Origin: Pseudomonas sp. JUb42
GTDB taxonomy: Bacteria > Pseudomonadota > Gammaproteobacteria > Pseudomonadales > Pseudomonadaceae
Length of the DNA stretch: 64,000 nt
Direction: 5' to 3'
Assembly (NCBI RefSeq): GCF_024807945.1
Contig: NZ_JANUFD010000009.1
Coordinates: 242,712-306,711 of the forward strand
Shown here: positions 61,701-64,000 of the stretch, piece after piece
How the letters are laid out: each line of letters opens with the position of its first letter
Numbering within the stretch: position 1 is the first letter of the stretch
The notes under the pieces: generated by a model
Database searches by the model: none
Seen by the model: only the letters and a program-made list of their open reading frames with translations
What the model was told of the DNA's origin: nothing
Position numbers and translations under genes: made by a program

Positions 61701-62915
61701 ATGTTCGATGCCTCGTCGCGCCTGCCCCGCTGGAGCCTGGTCAGCCTGTTGTTGTGGCTGTGCCTGGTCAGCCTGAGCCACGCCGCCGATAGCCCGTTGT
61801 TGCCGGTGATGCATGGCCGGGTCAACGACCTGACCCAGACCCTCGACACCGCAACGCGCCAGCGCCTGGAGACGAAAATCGCCGCCCTGGAAACCCGCAA
61901 AGGTGCGCAGATCGCGGTCTTGCTGCTGCCCACTACCGGCGACATGAGCATCGAAGACTACGCCAACCAGCAATTCCGTATCTGGAAGCTGGGCCGCAAG
62001 GATGCCAATGATGGCGTGCTGCTGGTCGTGGCCAAGAATGATCACAAGATGCGTATCGAAGTCGGCTATGGTCTGGAAGGCGCTATCACCGACCTGGTGG
62101 CCAGCCGGATCATCCGCGAGCGCATGACCCCGGCCTTTCGCGAAGGCCACTTCGACCAAGGCATCGAACAGGCAGTGGACGCTTTGATTCTGCTGGCAGA
62201 CGGCGAATCACTGCCCGAATCGTCGCCATGGCAAATGCCACTACAGGCCTATGGCGTGCTGATCGCCTTTATCCTCGGCGCTATCCTGGGAGTGCTGGCG
62301 TTCGCCCGAAAACTGACCTGGCGCTGGACCCTGGGCCTGGCGCTGTTGAGCACCGCCATTCTGGTCGCTGCAACCGGTGGTCGCGAATGGCCCGCGCAAC
62401 TGTTGGTCGTGCCGCTTTGCCTGTTGGTGGGCGGCGCGACGTTTGGCGCGCTGTGGATGGCGCGCACGGCGTTCTATGTGGTGCTCGGGCTGATCGCTTA
62501 TATCGTGGTGATGGTGGTCGTCAGCCGCAGTCTCGGCTCGGCGGTGCTGATCTATGGCCTGGCGTGGCCGGCGGGAGTGCTGTTGTTTGTCGGCCTGTGG
62601 TTCGGCATGTTCCTGCTGATGCGCGCGACCTGGCGCAAAAGCCCGCTGAGCTTCTGGATTCGCCTGCTGATAGCCGTGGCTGTGACCCTGCTCGGCGGTC
62701 AGGCCGCCAATGGCTTGAACCATCTGCAGACCTGGCTGGTGCTGCTGCCGGGCTTCTGGATTCTGTGTTTGATTCTGTTCAGCATCGGCAAAGGCAGCGG
62801 GTTTAGCGTCGGCACGTCGTCGGGAGGCTCGAGCCGCTCCAGTTCCAGCTCGAGTTCCAGCTCCTCCGGTGGCGGCGGATCCAGTGGCGGCGGTGGCGCC
62901 TCGGGGAATTGGTAA
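61701..62915 (+). CDS. TPM-domain (YgcG-like) membrane protein
   Basis: A 404-aa exported membrane protein. Signal sequence RWSLVSLLLWLCLVSLSHAA; then a TPM domain at ~35-170 (VNDLTQTLDTATRQRLETKI, then IWKLGRKDANDGVLLVVAKN and MRIEVGYGLEGAITD), as in the photosystem-repair phosphatase TLP18.3 and bacterial YgcG. Next come ~6 hydrophobic segments (~180-365), and a tail of Ser and Gly runs ending ASGNW, which is typical of YgcG proteins. Function is not established in bacteria. ATG 61701 follows AAGGAAG. Confidence 0.85.
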   Translation: MFDASSRLPRWSLVSLLLWLCLVSLSHAADSPLLPVMHGRVNDLTQTLDTATRQRLETKIAALETRKGAQIAVLLLPTTGDMSIEDYANQQFRIWKLGRKDANDGVLLVVAKNDHKMRIEVGYGLEGAITDLVASRIIRERMTPAFREGHFDQGIEQAVDALILLADGESLPESSPWQMPLQAYGVLIAFILGAILGVLAFARKLTWRWTLGLALLSTAILVAATGGREWPAQLLVVPLCLLVGGATFGALWMARTAFYVVLGLIAYIVVMVVVSRSLGSAVLIYGLAWPAGVLLFVGLWFGMFLLMRATWRKSPLSFWIRLLIAVAVTLLGGQAANGLNHLQTWLVLLPGFWILCLILFSIGKGSGFSVGTSSGGSSRSSSSSSSSSSGGGGSSGGGGASGNW

Positions 62916-62952
62916 ACATCGCCACACGCGGCCTGTACGCCGTGATTACAGA

Positions 62953-63038
62953 GTGGAAGCGGATTCATCCGCGAATGGGCACAGCCGATACATATTCATC
63001 GTCTTAAATACCGTTTTCGCGAATGAATTCGCTCCCAC
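62953..63038. repeat. REP pair, GTGGGAGCGAATTCATTCGCGAA class
   Basis: GTGGAAGCGGATTCATCCGC and GCGAATGAATTCGCTCCCAC, inverted, match the units at 9362-9453 and 10078-10119 more than 50 kb away. Confidence 0.8.
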
Positions 63039-63071
63039 AATTCACGCCTGAAGAATTTGCTCACATCAGAC

Positions 63072-63161
63072 TCAGAACGAATAATCCGCACTCAAAGTCG
63101 CACCACGCCCTGCCCCCGGCACGCCATAACCACGACCGTTGCACTCAGCCCAGTAATGCTG
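63072..63161 (-). pseudogene. C-terminal remnant of a TonB-dependent receptor
   Basis: On the minus strand the last codons read QHYWAECNGRGYGVPGAGRG then ATLSADYSF and TGA (63074-63072). A final beta strand ending in aromatic-x-F and the GYGVPGAGR turn are the usual end of siderophore-type TonB-dependent receptors. Upstream, toward 63180, the similarity stops abruptly and there is no receptor body, so only about 30 codons remain. The break suggests a deletion or rearrangement joined the receptor tail to the vgrG leader. Confidence 0.65.
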
Positions 63162-63189
63162 AATGAGTCCGCCCCCCATTATGATTTGT

Positions 63190-63221
63190 AGGACTCTTCC
63201 TTAACTACGCAGGACTTTTCC
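63190..63221. promoter_or_regulatory. Direct repeat AGGACTYTTCC, two copies 21 bp apart
   Basis: AGGACTCTTCC (63190-63200) and AGGACTTTTCC (63211-63221) are spaced by two helical turns on one DNA face, about 300 bp ahead of vgrG. It looks like a tandem regulator site; the regulator is unknown. Confidence 0.45.
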
Positions 63222-63518
63222 GAAACTCATCCCGAGGTCTGGATTAGAGCTGTCCGATCCTCCACTGTTTCGCGCCTGAGACAAGACAAACCCTCGCCAG
63301 AGCCTGTCCTTGTCACCTTGAGAATCTGATTTTCTAAAGCCGGGCTGCCATGGATATTCATGGTGGCGGGAGGTCGCGACCGTGAAAAACAACAGTGTTT
63401 ATTGCCATCAACCATTGATTGATTATTTCCAGACTAATAATTCAACGCAATTAAACAGCCACGTTAAAAGTGCTACCGGCCAACTGCCCAACCCGTTGCG
63501 ATGCCGGGAGGCCTGAGC

Positions 63519-64000
63519 ATGTCCACCCCAGCCCGGGTCTTCTACGACCACACCCGCCATAAACTCGATATCCACGACCTCGACGCCCACCTCGACGTCC
63601 TTGCCTTCGAGGGCGAAGAGCAACTGAGCCAGCCGTTCAAATACATCATTGAATTCACCTGCACCGAGCAGGACATCGCCGCCGCCCAGGTCCTCAGCAA
63701 ATTCGCCGATTTCACCCTGCATAACCCGCCTGTCAAACCGGCCTGGGGCACGCCCGAGCCCGAGCCGCCGTTGCGTACCGTGCGCGGGATCATTACCGAC
63801 TTCAGACGCCTGTCCAGTTCAAGGGACGAAGCCCGCTACGAAGTCATCCTGCAACATCAACTGGCCTTGCTCGGCAAGGGTAAGCAATACCGCATCTACC
63901 AACAACAGTCCGTGCCGGAGATCGTCAAGAGCGTGCTGTGCAGCCGCCACCCCTTCGATCCCTGGGAGTGCCGCTTCGACTTGCTGCGCGAGTACCCGCG
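63519..64000 (+). CDS. vgrG: Type VI secretion spike protein VgrG (3' end cut by window)
   Basis: The first ~160 codons of a VgrG/Tse-type spike protein. The N-terminal gp27-like base fold is seen: FYDHTRHKLDIHDLDAHLDV, then LAFEGEEQLSQPFKYIIEFT, followed by TVRGIITDFRRLSSSRDEAR and YEVILQHQLALLGKGKQYRI, then QQQSVPEIVKSVLCS. These are standard VgrG landmarks (L-x-V-x-x-F-x-G-x-E, then base plate strands). Start at ATG 63519 with GGGAGG eight bases upstream; ATG 63501 would add six residues. It forms the trimeric tip that caps the Hcp tube. The rest, including any effector domain, lies past base 64000. Confidence 0.9.
   Translation, partial: MSTPARVFYDHTRHKLDIHDLDAHLDVLAFEGEEQLSQPFKYIIEFTCTEQDIAAAQVLSKFADFTLHNPPVKPAWGTPEPEPPLRTVRGIITDFRRLSSSRDEARYEVILQHQLALLGKGKQYRIYQQQSVPEIVKSVLCSRHPFDPWECRFDLLREYP

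Larger units (their letters stand above)
62916..63518. other. Region before vgrG with REP, receptor remnant and direct repeat
   Basis: 603 bp containing the REP pair at 62953-63038, a TonB-receptor C-terminal remnant at 63072-63161 and a direct repeat at 63190-63221. The remaining 63222-63505 stretch holds no gene I can support; it is probably the vgrG leader. Confidence 0.55.

Noticed and set aside
9332..63518. REP clusters as a CRISPR array
   Set aside because: The units are palindromic, scattered singly or in inverted pairs, and show no regular direct repeat plus spacer pattern.

Overview
The window reads as chromosomal DNA of a fluorescent-group Pseudomonas. GC content is high. The mannitol operon order is that known from P. 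fluorescens, and the mannitol dehydrogenase carries the P. fluorescens catalytic residues at their published positions (N191, K295, N300, H303). Several Pseudomonas-type REP hairpin families sit between genes. I see no rRNA, tRNA, CRISPR array, insertion sequence or prophage. Both ends cut genes: mtlR on the left and a type VI secretion vgrG on the right.

Layout: (1) 1-9331, mannitol/arabitol/sorbitol uptake and catabolism: mtlR (5' cut), mtlE-F-G-K ABC transporter, mtlD, mtlY and mtlZ. (2) 9624-12770, a secreted SnoaL-like protein, a GNAT acetyltransferase and an Aer-type PAS chemoreceptor. (3) 12821-20431, minus strand, an ABC-dependent polysaccharide export cluster: wzm, wzt with a C-terminal carbohydrate-binding extension, a 1490-residue methyltransferase/kinase-like/coiled-coil/tandem-glycosyltransferase fusion, and a second methyltransferase. 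The fusion resembles the O-antigen chain terminator WbdD joined to two GT2 domains and is the most interesting item here. (4) 20826-28235, a CAP-domain secreted protein, a VOC protein with a divergent LysR regulator, two more chemoreceptors and an AraC regulator. (5) 28339-38056, two small hypotheticals, a Sad-type aldehyde dehydrogenase, a dicarboxylate symporter/aminotransferase/RraA-type aldolase/LysR module, a bacterial topoisomerase IB, a DUF1624 membrane protein and a Cam-type gamma carbonic anhydrase.

(6) 38678-47481, a complete arnBCADTEF-ugd operon, tightly overlapped, for adding aminoarabinose to lipid A (cationic peptide resistance). It is followed on the other strand by a GT39/ArnT-like membrane glycosyltransferase, a methyltransferase and a sensor kinase without an adjacent response regulator. 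(7) 51909-55591, an fbpABC-type ferric iron transporter behind a recognisable Fur box. (8) 55603-62915, a DUF1275 protein, a GabT-like aminotransferase, ppnN, a divergent AraC/SDR pair and a TPM-domain membrane protein. (9) 62916-64000, a REP, the leftover C-terminus of a TonB-dependent receptor, a direct repeat and the start of vgrG.

How the genes work together: MtlEFGK imports polyols, MtlD oxidises mannitol to fructose and arabitol to xylulose, and MtlZ and MtlY phosphorylate those ketoses. Wzm/Wzt would export a polymer whose end is modified by the fusion protein. Ugd makes UDP-glucuronate, ArnA/B/C/D turn it into a lipid-linked aminoarabinose, ArnE/F flip it and ArnT transfers it to lipid A. 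Functions are assigned from recognised sequence motifs and family knowledge; no database search was run.
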